Shown here one piece after another: positions 1 to 9,288 of a stretch of DNA of 64,000 bases (its first letter is position 1; each line of letters begins with the position of its first letter). The notes below the pieces were generated by a model that worked only from the letters and a program-made list of their open reading frames with translations, was not told the origin of the DNA and did not search any database. Made by a program: the position numbers and the translations under genes. Source of the DNA: Tsuneonella sediminis (lineage in GTDB: Bacteria > Pseudomonadota > Alphaproteobacteria > Sphingomonadales > Sphingomonadaceae); contig NZ_JBNCBU010000004.1 in NCBI RefSeq assembly GCF_051912845.1, positions 15,235 to 79,234 on the forward strand. Reading direction: 5' to 3'.

Positions 1-872
1 GCCGCGAGCCGGGGCGGCGCCTCGACATCTTCCGGCGTGAAGGTGGCGGTGCCTTCGACCTTCTCAGCCCCGTCGGCGCTGTAGAGCGCAGCGGTCAGCG
101 CGATTGCCGCGCCCTGGTTGCGGGTGAGGACGGCGACGGGCGAATGGCACGTACCCCCCAGCGCGGCGAGCAACGCCCTCTCCGCTTCGACTGCCGCACG
201 GCTGGGCGCGTGGTCGAGCGCGCGGAGGAAAGCCCGGCTCCGGTCGTCGTCGGAGCGGCACTCGATCGCGATCGCGCCCTGCGACGGCGCAGGAAGCCAT
301 TCGTCGAGTTCGAGCGGCGTGCCGACGCCCGTTTCGCCGAGCCGTTCCAGCCCTGCCGCGGCGAGCAGCGTGATGTCGGCTTCGCCCGCCGCCAGCTTGG
401 CGATGCGGGTTGCGACGTTGCCGCGAAACGGCACGATGGTGACGTCGGGGCGGCGATGGAGCATCTGCGCGGCCCGCCGCGGCGCACTGGTTCCGACCCG
501 CGCTCCGCGCGGTATCCCCGAAATGCTCGATGCGCCCACCAGCACGTCGCGCACGTCCGCCCGCGGAAGGACGGCAGCGACAACCAGCGATTGAGGACGG
601 AGCGTCTCGACGTCCTTGAGCGAGTGGACTGCACCGTCGATTTGCCCCTCGTCAAGCCAGGCGTCGAGTTCCCTGGTCCAGAGCGCCTTGCCGCCAATCT
701 CCGCAAGCGGACGATCCTGGATGCGATCGCCGCTGGCGATCACAGGGACCAGCTCGACATCGTCCTCGCGCCACCCGTGCGCGGCGCAGAGTCTGGCGCG
801 CGCCTCGTTGGCCTGCGCCATGGCAAGCGGCGAACGGCGGGTGCCGAGGCGGAGTTTAGGGGCGGAAGTCAT
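1..872 (-). CDS. hemC: Porphobilinogen deaminase (hydroxymethylbilane synthase), 3' end outside window
   Basis: Joins four porphobilinogen units into hydroxymethylbilane in tetrapyrrole (heme) synthesis; cytosolic. Reading the minus strand from ATG at 872 gives an open frame of 290 codons that runs off the left edge. Visible motifs are RLGTRRSPLAMAQA at the N-terminus, GGKALWTREL, HSLKDVET, and LGGTCHSPVAVL, whose Cys is the expected dipyrromethane-cofactor attachment site. The family is usually about 310 residues, so roughly 20 C-terminal residues are missing. It is divergent from tsaD with only 46 bases between the starts, a pairing common in alphaproteobacteria, so the two promoters must be interleaved. 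Confidence 0.95.
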   Translation of the reverse strand, partial: MTSAPKLRLGTRRSPLAMAQANEARARLCAAHGWREDDVELVPVIASGDRIQDRPLAEIGGKALWTRELDAWLDEGQIDGAVHSLKDVETLRPQSLVVAAVLPRADVRDVLVGASSISGIPRGARVGTSAPRRAAQMLHRRPDVTIVPFRGNVATRIAKLAAGEADITLLAAAGLERLGETGVGTPLELDEWLPAPSQGAIAIECRSDDDRSRAFLRALDHAPSRAAVEAERALLAALGGTCHSPVAVLTRNQGAAIALTAALYSADGAEKVEGTATFTPEDVEAPPRLA

Positions 873-918
873 CGGGCGGCGCTTGCCGTAGCCAAGCAAA
901 TGCCTAAGGGAAAGCGCG

Positions 919-1956
919 ATGGGCGTGGTCCTGGGCATTGAATCAAGCTGCGACGAAACCGCGGCCGCGCTCGTCGCCGGCGATCGCACGATCCTTGCGC
1001 AGCGCATTGCCAGCCAGGACGAAGCGCACGCGCCCTTTGGCGGTGTGGTGCCCGAAATCGCCGCGCGCGCGCACGTCGAACGCCTTGCCCCGATGATTGC
1101 CGCGGTACTCGGCGACGCGGGCGTCGCGCTGTCGGACCTGGATGCCGTGGCCGCCACCGCCGGCCCCGGCCTCATCGGCGGAGTCATGGTGGGCCTCGTC
1201 AGCGCAAAGGCTCTGGCGATGGCCGCCGATGTCCCTCTGCTCGCGATCAACCACCTCGAAGGGCACGCGCTTTCGCCGCGGCTGGCCGATCCGGCGCTCG
1301 AGTTTCCCTACGCGCTTCTGCTCGTCTCGGGCGGACATTGCCAGATCCTGCGTATCGACGGCGTAGGCCGCTATCGGCGGCTCGCGACGACCATCGACGA
1401 CGCGCTTGGGGAAGCGTTCGACAAGACCGCCAAGATCCTCGGTCTCGGCTTTCCCGGGGGGCCGGCGGTCGAACGGCTTGCTCACAACGGTGACGCGGCC
1501 GCCGTTCCGCTGCCACGCCCCCTCTTCGGCAGCGCCGAGCCGCATTTCAGCTTCGCCGGGCTCAAGAGCGCGGTCGTGCGCGCGCACGAGAGCGGCCGAT
1601 ACGCGCCGGCGGACATCGCGGCGAGTTTCCAGCAGGCCGCGATCGACTGCATCGTCGATCGCCTGGAGCGGGCGCTCGACGGGATCGAGCCGGTCGGCTC
1701 GCTCGTCGTCGCGGGCGGGGTCGCCGCCAATGCGTCCGTCCGCGCGGCGCTCGAAACCGTGGCGGCCGGCCGTTCGCTCGCCTTCTCGGCGCCGCCGCCC
1801 TCGCTGTGCACCGACAACGCGGCGATGATCGCCTGGGCAGGCCACGAGCGGCTCGCGGTCGGCATGGCCGCCGATCCGCTCGACGTCGCGGCCCGGCCTC
1901 GCTGGCCGCTCGACCCGTCAGCCGAGCCGGTGCGCGGCGCGGGAGTGAAGGCATGA
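919..1956 (+). CDS. tsaD: tRNA N6-adenosine threonylcarbamoyltransferase TsaD
   Basis: Transfers the threonylcarbamoyl group to A37 of ANN-decoding tRNAs, working with TsaB, TsaE and TsaC. It is 345 residues, normal for the family. The start GIESSCDETAAALV is the typical ASKHA-fold N-terminus; NHLEGH (His about 112 and 116) supplies metal-binding histidines, and SGGHCQI and VAGGVAAN are the phosphate/adenosine loops. ATG 919 follows an AAGGGAAAG ribosome site. The stop overlaps the gpsA start by four bases (ATGA), indicating translational coupling. Confidence 0.97.
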   Translation: MGVVLGIESSCDETAAALVAGDRTILAQRIASQDEAHAPFGGVVPEIAARAHVERLAPMIAAVLGDAGVALSDLDAVAATAGPGLIGGVMVGLVSAKALAMAADVPLLAINHLEGHALSPRLADPALEFPYALLLVSGGHCQILRIDGVGRYRRLATTIDDALGEAFDKTAKILGLGFPGGPAVERLAHNGDAAAVPLPRPLFGSAEPHFSFAGLKSAVVRAHESGRYAPADIAASFQQAAIDCIVDRLERALDGIEPVGSLVVAGGVAANASVRAALETVAAGRSLAFSAPPPSLCTDNAAMIAWAGHERLAVGMAADPLDVAARPRWPLDPSAEPVRGAGVKA

Positions 1957-2936
1957 GGCTCGGCGTGCTGGGAGCCGGTGCGTGGGGCACTGCGCTTGCC
2001 CAGATGCTTGCCTCGGACGGCCGCGAGGTCCTGCTTTGGGCTCGCGAGGCCGAACTGGTCGAAGAGATAAATACGGCGCGCTCCAACAGCCTGTTCCTGC
2101 CCTCTGCGAAGCTCGCGCCCTCGATCCGCGCGACGGGCGACCTTGCCGACATGGCGCCGCTCGATGGCCTTCTCGTCGTGACCCCCGCCCAGCACATGGC
2201 GGCGGTGCTCGGAGCCATGCCGGCCCATCCGCGCGACCTCGTGCTCTGCTCCAAGGGGATCGAGGCGGGGACCGGACGTCTGATGAACCATGTAGCGCGC
2301 GAGGCCGCGCCGGCGTCCGAGATCGCGGTGCTGTCCGGACCGACGTTCGCGCACGAGGTTGCCGACGGCCTGCCGACCGCCGTGACGCTCGCCTGCGGCG
2401 GGGGCGAGGCGCAATGGGACCGCCTTTCGGAAGCGATCGCGCGGCCAGCCTTTCGTCCATACTATTCCGACGACGTCACTGGCGCGGAAATCGGCGGAGC
2501 GGTCAAGAATGTGCTGGCGATCGCCTGCGGGGTGGTCGACGGACTCCGGCTCGGCCAGAACGCCCGCGCCGCGCTGATCGCCCGAGGCTATGCCGAGATG
2601 ATGCGTTTCGGCGAAGCGCTGGGCGCCGAGCGCGATACGCTGGCGGGCCTGTGCGGGCTTGGCGACCTCGTGCTCACCTGCACCTCGACCTCGAGCCGCA
2701 ACTTCAGCCTCGGCAAGGCTTTGGGTGAAGGCGGCGACCCGGCGGCGCTGATGGCCGACCGGCGCACCGTGGCCGAGGGGGCACACACCGCCCCCATCCT
2801 GACCGAACTCGCCGCGCGGCACGGCGTCGCGATGCCCATCGTCACCGCCGTCTATCGCCTTCTGCACGGCGCTCCGGCGCGCGAGATCGTCGCCGAACTG
2901 CTTGCCCGCCCGCTTGCCGCGGAAAGCGACGCGTGA
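1953..2936 (+). CDS. gpsA: Glycerol-3-phosphate dehydrogenase [NAD(P)+]
   Basis: Reduces dihydroxyacetone phosphate to sn-glycerol-3-phosphate for phospholipid synthesis; cytosolic. The 327-residue protein begins with a Rossmann motif GAGAWGTALA (about residues 7-16). CSKGIE (Lys 101) and GAEIGGAVKNVLA (Lys 185) carry the conserved lysines, and GLGDLVLTC follows. The start at 1953 is chosen because it overlaps the tsaD stop as ATGA and matches the family N-terminus; a longer in-frame reading upstream would sit inside tsaD. The next gene starts with GTG overlapping this stop by four bases. Confidence 0.96.
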   Translation: MRLGVLGAGAWGTALAQMLASDGREVLLWAREAELVEEINTARSNSLFLPSAKLAPSIRATGDLADMAPLDGLLVVTPAQHMAAVLGAMPAHPRDLVLCSKGIEAGTGRLMNHVAREAAPASEIAVLSGPTFAHEVADGLPTAVTLACGGGEAQWDRLSEAIARPAFRPYYSDDVTGAEIGGAVKNVLAIACGVVDGLRLGQNARAALIARGYAEMMRFGEALGAERDTLAGLCGLGDLVLTCTSTSSRNFSLGKALGEGGDPAALMADRRTVAEGAHTAPILTELAARHGVAMPIVTAVYRLLHGAPAREIVAELLARPLAAESDA

Positions 2937-4465
2937 ACCCCGCAGCTCCGCGGTCCGACCAGGGCGACATTGCCGCGCTCGCCAAGGGCGGCCGGACGAA
3001 CTTCCTGGGCTTCCTCATTCGCCTCGCAGGGATGCTGCCATTCCTGTTCATCGCCGGCCGCCTATACGGTGCGGCAGCGCTGGGACGCTACGCCTCGGCG
3101 CTGGTCGTGGTCGAGATCATCGGCCTCGTGTGCTCGATGGGCGAGAAGCGTGGCCTAGCGCAGCGACTGACCGACGCGCCTGACGTCCATCCCGCCAACG
3201 TCGTGTTCGACGGTATGATCGTCGCCGTCCTTGCGGGGCTGGCTGCGGCGGCGTTCTTCTGGCTCGTGCCGGCGCCGATGTTCCCGAGCGGGCAGTACAC
3301 CGACCTCGACCTTCTCATCGTGCTGGCGATCCCCGGCTACGCGCTGACCGAGATCGTACTGGCGGCGCAGGCCTATCGCTTCGACATCGGGACCACGGTG
3401 CGCGCGCGCTCGATCGTGTTGCCGTGGACCCTCTCGCTATCGGCGTTGGCGTTCTATTTCATCATTCCCGAATCGGGCCTTTCGATGGCCTATCTCGCGT
3501 CGATCTACGCGGGTCTGGCAACAGGCCTTTGGTCGTTCCTCAGGACCTATGGGCTGCCCCGGCATTGGCGTCCCGACCTCGGGACGATGAGCCGCCTGAC
3601 CGTACGCGCGATGCCGCTGGCGACCGCTGACGCGATCGAGTGGGGCACGCGGCGGCTCGACATCTTCATCCTCGGCCTGTTCGCCGTGCCAAGCGCGGTG
3701 GGCGTGTATTACGTCGCCCAGCAGGTCGCCTCGTTGCCGCAGAAGCTCAAGACCAGTTTCGAGCCGATCCTCGGCCCGGTCATCACCCGCAACCTCAAGG
3801 ACAAGAACTACCCCGCCATCGCACGGCAGGTGTGCCAGGTCGGATTCTGGATCGTCGCCGCGCAGGCGGGTATCGCCCTCGCGCTCGGCATTCCCGGCGA
3901 AGCCGTGATGGGTCTTGTGGGCCCCAATTTCGTCGGGGGTACCGGCGCTCTCGCGTTCCTGCTGGCGGCCGAAGTTGTCGCCGCGACCGCCGTCGTGTCG
4001 GAGGCAGCGTTGATCTACGTTGCGCGGGTCAGGAACCTCGTCATCTCGGTCGCCACGATCGCGCTTCAGGGTTTGCTCACGGTTGCCGCGATGATCGCGA
4101 TCGATCGGCTGGGTCTTGGCGAGAACTACAAGGCGGCGGCGGCCGCGGCCGCCCTGATGCTCGCGCTGGGCACCGCTTCGATCGTCAAGTCCCGCCTTCT
4201 GTCAGGCATCCTCGGTGAACGGATCAACAACTGGCGCTGGGCGCTGGTCTGGGCCGCAGCGCCCGCGATTCTCGTGGGTTGGGTCGCGGTGCGCCTCCCG
4301 GAGTGGGCCGAGCTCGCGTTCGGAATTCCCGCGATACTGCTCGCCTACGGCGCGGTAATCTGGCGTTACGGCTTTGGACCCGAGGACCGCGTGCTGTTCC
4401 GCCGCAACCTCGAACACCCGCCCGAATCCTCCGCAACTCCCAACACGAAGGATCTCCGCTCATGA
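2933..4465 (+). CDS. Multi-pass membrane flippase of the MOP/Wzx type (oligosaccharide exporter-like)
   Basis: A 510-residue integral membrane protein with about twelve hydrophobic segments and no signal peptide. The overall pattern resembles the MOP superfamily of lipid-linked oligosaccharide flippases: an N-terminal GGRTNFLGFLIRLAGMLPF segment, repeated Gly/Ala-rich helices, and loops with YYVAQQVASLPQKLK. Inferred role: moving a lipid-linked sugar across the inner membrane for surface polysaccharide. It starts with GTG inside the gpsA stop (GTGA) and overlaps the next gene by four bases. No glycosyltransferases lie next to it, so the substrate cannot be guessed. Confidence 0.75.
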   Translation: MNPAAPRSDQGDIAALAKGGRTNFLGFLIRLAGMLPFLFIAGRLYGAAALGRYASALVVVEIIGLVCSMGEKRGLAQRLTDAPDVHPANVVFDGMIVAVLAGLAAAAFFWLVPAPMFPSGQYTDLDLLIVLAIPGYALTEIVLAAQAYRFDIGTTVRARSIVLPWTLSLSALAFYFIIPESGLSMAYLASIYAGLATGLWSFLRTYGLPRHWRPDLGTMSRLTVRAMPLATADAIEWGTRRLDIFILGLFAVPSAVGVYYVAQQVASLPQKLKTSFEPILGPVITRNLKDKNYPAIARQVCQVGFWIVAAQAGIALALGIPGEAVMGLVGPNFVGGTGALAFLLAAEVVAATAVVSEAALIYVARVRNLVISVATIALQGLLTVAAMIAIDRLGLGENYKAAAAAAALMLALGTASIVKSRLLSGILGERINNWRWALVWAAAPAILVGWVAVRLPEWAELAFGIPAILLAYGAVIWRYGFGPEDRVLFRRNLEHPPESSATPNTKDLRS

Positions 4466-4992
4466 ACGAATTCGTTTCCGCCAACTGGCCATTGATCGTG
4501 ATCGGCGCGGTGATCGCGCTGGCCGTGCTGTGGTGGGTCCTGATGGCGACGCGCCGCACCCGGGTGGCTGTCGACCGCCGCGACACGCTCGACGAGGGCG
4601 CGGCGCGCGCCGCGCGAAACGAGGCGCTGATCGATGCCGCGCCAGCGGCGACGGGGTCGGCCGCACCCATTCCGCCCGCGACGCCCGCGGCAGTGGGAGG
4701 CGCAGGCGTGGCGGTAGCGACCGCCGCCGAGGACGCGCAGATGGCCGCTGCCGAGGGCGACGACCTCACCCGGATCAAGGGACTGGGACCCAAGCTCGCC
4801 GCCACGCTCGGCGATCTCGGCGTGACCCGGTTCGCGCAGATCGCCGCGTGGAGCGATGCCGACATCGATCGCATCGACGCCCGGCTGGGCCGGTTCCAGG
4901 GACGCATACGGCGCGATTCCTGGGTCGAGCAGGCAAGGCTTCTCGCCGCCGGCGATGTCGACGCGTTCCAGCAGCGGTTCGGTGCCCGCTAG
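4462..4992 (+). CDS. Membrane-anchored protein with a helix-hairpin-helix-like domain
   Basis: A 176-residue protein. One transmembrane helix near residues 8-28 (WPLIVIGAVIALAVLWWVLM) is followed by an Ala/Pro-rich linker to about residue 95. The C-terminal domain contains DLTRIKGLGPKLAATLGDLG and FAQIAAWSDADIDRID. That domain matches the helix-3-turn-helix fold predicted in flap-endonuclease-like DNA-binding proteins (COG3743 type). Function is unknown; the domain suggests nucleic-acid or protein binding at the membrane. ATG 4462 overlaps the flippase stop (ATGA), so the two are co-translated. Longer in-frame readings upstream lie inside the flippase gene. Confidence 0.75.
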   Translation: MNEFVSANWPLIVIGAVIALAVLWWVLMATRRTRVAVDRRDTLDEGAARAARNEALIDAAPAATGSAAPIPPATPAAVGGAGVAVATAAEDAQMAAAEGDDLTRIKGLGPKLAATLGDLGVTRFAQIAAWSDADIDRIDARLGRFQGRIRRDSWVEQARLLAAGDVDAFQQRFGAR

Positions 4993-5000
4993 TCGAGAGG

Positions 5001-5025
5001 GGAACCTTTCACCTTCGCATAAGTT
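5001..5025 (+). promoter_or_regulatory. Possible EcfG-type general stress promoter
   Basis: GGAAC at 5001-5005 is followed after 16 bases by AGTT at 5022-5025. Alphaproteobacterial general-stress sigma factor promoters have GGAAC-N16/17-CGTT, so three of four bases of the second element match. It lies 39 bases upstream of the receiver-domain gene. Confidence 0.35.
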
Positions 5026-5063
5026 AATCTCCGTCGATTTCTATCTCACGCGGAGGTTAGCCC

Positions 5064-5420
5064 ATGTCCCAGCGCGTTCTTGTTGCCGAAGATGAGCTGA
5101 TCATCGGATTCGACCTGCGCGATACGGTCGAGGAAGCGGGTTTCGAGGTCGAAGGGCCCTACGACACGACGCAATCGGCAATAGACGCGATCGACCGGCG
5201 CAGGCCCGACCTTGCGATCCTCGACATCAAGCTCGAGGACGGCGAAGTATATCCCCTCGCCGAAAAGCTGATGGCAGCGAACGTGCCGGTGATCTTTCAC
5301 TCCGGCAACGTCGGGCCGGACGAGGTATCGGAGCGGTTCCCCAAGGCTCTGGCTCTGGCCAAGCCGTGCCCTCCCGACCGGATTATCGCAACCATGCAGG
5401 AAGCTCTCGCCGCCGCCTGA
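5064..5420 (+). CDS. Single-domain response regulator (receiver domain only)
   Basis: A 118-residue CheY-like protein with no output domain. The acidic pair is at AEDE (Glu 9, Asp 10), the phosphoacceptor Asp 54 is in LAILDIKL, a Ser takes the Thr/Ser switch position in FHSGN, and the conserved Lys is in LAKPCPPD. It probably works as a phosphate sink or protein-interaction switch. No histidine kinase is adjacent, so its partner is elsewhere. A strong GGAGG ribosome site precedes ATG 5064, and a possible general-stress promoter lies upstream. Confidence 0.9.
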   Translation: MSQRVLVAEDELIIGFDLRDTVEEAGFEVEGPYDTTQSAIDAIDRRRPDLAILDIKLEDGEVYPLAEKLMAANVPVIFHSGNVGPDEVSERFPKALALAKPCPPDRIIATMQEALAAA

Positions 5421-5480
5421 CGGCAAGCCGCGCGAAGGGCGGGCTTGCGTAGCGCGCGTGTCGCTGCGAAGGCAGCGGGC

Positions 5481-6656
<1,176 letters not shown>

Positions 6657-6715
6657 CGCAGCGGCCCCCGATCCGCGGGGTTGGTTTCGCGTGCAACCGG
6701 CCGTAGGGAGAGGCC

Positions 6716-7357
6716 ATGCGGCTCCACGCCTATTTTCGCAGTTCGACCAGCTACCGGCTGCGCATCGCGCTCAACCTCAAGGGGCTCGACTACCAGATCG
6801 AGCCGGTCAACCTGCTCAAGTCCGAGCAGCGCGACGAAGCCTACCGCGCGCGCAACCCGTTCGCCGGCGTACCGATGCTCGAGGCGGGCGGCCGCGACCG
6901 CGCGCAGTCGCTGGCAATCATCGAATGGTTGGACGAGGCCTATGCGGACCGGCCCCTGCTTCCCCCCGACGTCGAGGACCGCTTCACCGTACGCGAGCTC
7001 GCCTACGGCATCGCCAGCGAAATTCACGCCGTCAACAACCTGCCGGTTCTGAAGTACCTGAAGGACCCCCTCGGCCATTCGCAGGAAGAGATCGACGCGT
7101 GGTATCGCCACTGGCTGGCCAAGACGTTCGTTCCTGTCGAGCAGCGGCTCGACCAGATCGGAACGGGGCAATTCCTCCTCGATGCCCCGGGACTCTTCGA
7201 AGTCGTCCTGATCCCCCAGATGTACAACGCGCGCCGGTTCGAGTTCGACTTCACCGACTTTCCGCGAATGACTGCGATCGAAGCCGCGTGCCTTCCCCTG
7301 CCCGCGTTTGTGCGGGCCCATCCCGACAACCAGCCAGACACCCCCAAGGAAAGCTGA
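6716..7357 (+). CDS. maiA: Maleylacetoacetate isomerase (zeta-class GST)
   Basis: Glutathione-dependent cis-trans isomerase acting on maleylacetoacetate in tyrosine/homogentisate breakdown, or on maleylpyruvate in gentisate breakdown. The protein is 213 residues. The N-terminal thioredoxin-like domain carries the zeta-class active-site segment RSSTSYRLRIALNLKG (about residues 7-22); NPFAGVPML and QSLAIIEWLDE form the glutathione site. A helical C-terminal domain follows. ATG 6716 has GGGAGAGG just upstream. It is 7 bases from the hydrolase gene that would act on its product, so they are surely one operon. Confidence 0.9.
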   Translation: MRLHAYFRSSTSYRLRIALNLKGLDYQIEPVNLLKSEQRDEAYRARNPFAGVPMLEAGGRDRAQSLAIIEWLDEAYADRPLLPPDVEDRFTVRELAYGIASEIHAVNNLPVLKYLKDPLGHSQEEIDAWYRHWLAKTFVPVEQRLDQIGTGQFLLDAPGLFEVVLIPQMYNARRFEFDFTDFPRMTAIEAACLPLPAFVRAHPDNQPDTPKES

Positions 7358-7364
7358 TCCGACC

Positions 7365-8372
7365 ATGAAACTCGCCAGCCTCAAGCACGGCCGCGACGGC
7401 AAGCTCGTCGTCGTATCGAAGGACCTCACCCGCTACTGCGCGGCCGACAACATCGTGCCCACGATGCAGGCCGCGCTCGACGACTGGGAGCGGGTGGCGC
7501 CGCACCTCGAAGCGCTTTACCGCGATGTCGAGCACCAGGCCGTCCCCTGCCAGCGGTTCCATGAACACGATGCGGCCTCGCCGCTCCCGCGCGCATTCCA
7601 GTGGGCCGACGGCAGCGCCTACATCAACCACGTCGAACTCGTCCGGAAGGCGCGCGGTGCCGAAGTGCCCGAGAGCTTCTATCACGACCCCCTGATGTAC
7701 CAGGGCGGCAGCGACGGCTTCCTCGCCCCCCGCGATCCGATCCCGCTCAAGGACACGGCATGGGGCTGCGACATGGAGGGCGAGATCGCGTGCATCGTCG
7801 ACGACGTCCCGATGGGCGTATCGAGCGAGGAAGCCGCGGGTCACATCAAGTTGCTGATGCTGGTCAACGACGTATCGCTGCGCGGCCTGATTCCGGACGA
7901 GCTGGCCAAGGGTTTCGGATTCTTCCAGTCAAAGCCGGCGAGCGCGTTCTCTCCAGTCGCCGTGACGCCCGACGAACTGGGTGATGCGTGGTCGAACAGC
8001 CTCATTCACCTGCCGCTGATGGTCGATTACAACGGCGAGCCGTTCGGCCGCGCCAACGCCGCGCAGGAAGCGACTTTCACCCTCGCCGACCTCGTCGCAC
8101 ACGCGGCGAAGACCCGCGACCTGTGTGCCGGGACGATCATCGGATCGGGCACGGTCAGCAACAAGGGCGCCGATGGTGGCGCGGGCAAGCCGGTCAGCGA
8201 GGGTGGTGCCGGCTACTCGTGCATCGCGGAAATCCGCATGATCGAGACGATCGCCGGCGGGCAGCCCAAGACGCGCTTCATGCAGCCGGGTGACACCGTC
8301 TCGATCGAGATGCGCGATGCCGGGGGCCATTCGGTGTTCGGCAAGATCGAACAGGAAGTCGTCGCCGCCTGA
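7365..8372 (+). CDS. Fumarylacetoacetate hydrolase family protein
   Basis: Hydrolyses a C-C bond in a 1,3-diketone such as fumarylacetoacetate or fumarylpyruvate. The 335-residue protein has an N-terminal cap and a C-terminal catalytic fold. Acidic metal ligands lie around WGCDMEGEIACIVDDVP, and MLVNDVSLRGLIP, GFGFFQSKPASAFSP and GSGTVSNKG are family motifs. ATG 7365 follows the maiA stop by 7 bases. This size class is the one paired with MaiA in many proteobacteria. No homogentisate or gentisate dioxygenase is in the window, so the true substrate is open. Confidence 0.88.
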   Translation: MKLASLKHGRDGKLVVVSKDLTRYCAADNIVPTMQAALDDWERVAPHLEALYRDVEHQAVPCQRFHEHDAASPLPRAFQWADGSAYINHVELVRKARGAEVPESFYHDPLMYQGGSDGFLAPRDPIPLKDTAWGCDMEGEIACIVDDVPMGVSSEEAAGHIKLLMLVNDVSLRGLIPDELAKGFGFFQSKPASAFSPVAVTPDELGDAWSNSLIHLPLMVDYNGEPFGRANAAQEATFTLADLVAHAAKTRDLCAGTIIGSGTVSNKGADGGAGKPVSEGGAGYSCIAEIRMIETIAGGQPKTRFMQPGDTVSIEMRDAGGHSVFGKIEQEVVAA

Positions 8373-8418
8373 CGCTCCAAGGCGGCGCTTGCATCGCGAA
8401 GTTTTCGAACACATGGTA

Positions 8419-8437
8419 TCTCCCTTGCAAGGGGAGA
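8419..8437 (+). promoter_or_regulatory. Inverted repeat covering the ribosome site of the SDR gene
   Basis: TCTCCC (8419-8424) can pair with GGGAGA (8432-8437) around the loop TTGCAAG. The core CCCTTGCAAGGG (8422-8433) is a perfect 12-base palindrome. The right arm is the Shine-Dalgarno sequence for ATG 8445, so this can be either a ribosome-site-masking hairpin or a DNA operator. Confidence 0.45.
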
Positions 8438-8444
8438 GACAAGC

Positions 8445-9212
8445 ATGGCCGATCCGTTCGATCTATCCGGCAAAGTCGCCGTCGTAACCGGTTCGTCCCG
8501 CGGCATAGGCCGGTCGATCGCCGAGCACCTCGCCCGGCGCGGCGCAAGGGTCGTCATCTCGAGCCGCAAGCAGGACGCCTGCGAAGACGTGGCCCGGGCG
8601 ATCAACGACGAATGCGGCAACGGATCGGCGATGGCCATCGCCGCGAGCATCTCTTCGAAGGACGCCCTCCGGCAACTTGTCGAGCGGACCCGCGAAGCGT
8701 TCGGCCCGGTCGACATCCTGGTCTGCAACGCGGCCTCGAACCCGCATTACGGGTCGCTCGACACGATCGAGGACGGGATGTTCGAGAAGACGCTGGCGAA
8801 CAATGTCCTGTCCAACCACTGGCTGATCCAGATGGTCCTGCCCGACATGCGCGCGAAGAAAGACGGCGCGATCGTAGTCGTCAGTTCGATCGGAGGCTTG
8901 CGCGGCTCGACCGTGCTTGGCGCCTACACCATTTCCAAGGCCGCCGACATCCAGCTCGTGCGCAACTACGCGGTCGAGAACGGCAGGCACGGCATCCGCG
9001 TCAACGGCATCGCGCCCGGCCTGGTCAGAACAGATTTCGCTCGTGCGCTCTACGAGAATCCCGAGGCGGAAAAAGCCGCCGTCGCGCGCACGCCGATGGG
9101 CCGACTGGGGGAACCCGACGATATCGCCGGCCTGGCGGTCTTCCTCTCGAGTCCCGCGGCCAGCTGGATGACCGGGCAGACGGTGGTGGTGGACGGCGGG
9201 ACCACCGTCTGA
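8445..9212 (+). CDS. Short-chain dehydrogenase/reductase
   Basis: NAD(P)-dependent oxidoreductase of the classical SDR family, 255 residues. The cofactor loop is TGSSRGIGRSIAEHL (about residues 16-30), the structural motif NAAS follows, and the catalytic Ser (VVSSIGG) and YTISK complete the site. The C-terminal GQTVVVDGGTTV is standard. It probably oxidises a hydroxyl or reduces a keto group on the substrate processed by the neighbouring acyl-CoA dehydrogenases. The substrate cannot be read from the sequence. Confidence 0.92.
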   Translation: MADPFDLSGKVAVVTGSSRGIGRSIAEHLARRGARVVISSRKQDACEDVARAINDECGNGSAMAIAASISSKDALRQLVERTREAFGPVDILVCNAASNPHYGSLDTIEDGMFEKTLANNVLSNHWLIQMVLPDMRAKKDGAIVVVSSIGGLRGSTVLGAYTISKAADIQLVRNYAVENGRHGIRVNGIAPGLVRTDFARALYENPEAEKAAVARTPMGRLGEPDDIAGLAVFLSSPAASWMTGQTVVVDGGTTV

Positions 9213-9215
9213 GTC

Positions 9216-9243
9216 TTGTCGCCTTTCCAAAAACGGGTATGCT
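9216..9243 (+). promoter_or_regulatory. Candidate promoter upstream of the acyl-CoA dehydrogenase gene
   Basis: TTGTCG (9216-9221), a 16-base spacer, then TATGCT (9238-9243) inside CGGGTATGCT. The same layout occurs at 22103-22130. It lies 45 bases upstream of ATG 9289. Confidence 0.4.
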
Positions 9244-9262
9244 CGAATCGGCGAGACCCGTT
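9232..9262 (+). repeat. Inverted repeat in the SDR/acyl-CoA dehydrogenase gap
   Basis: AACGGGT (9232-9238) and ACCCGTT (9256-9262) are perfect inverted copies. Inside them CTCG (9242-9245) pairs with CGAG (9252-9255). The result is a stem with a 3-base bulge, or a spaced operator, overlapping the candidate promoter. Confidence 0.5.
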
Positions 9263-9288
9263 AAGGCGTCCGCGCGGGAGGGACACCG

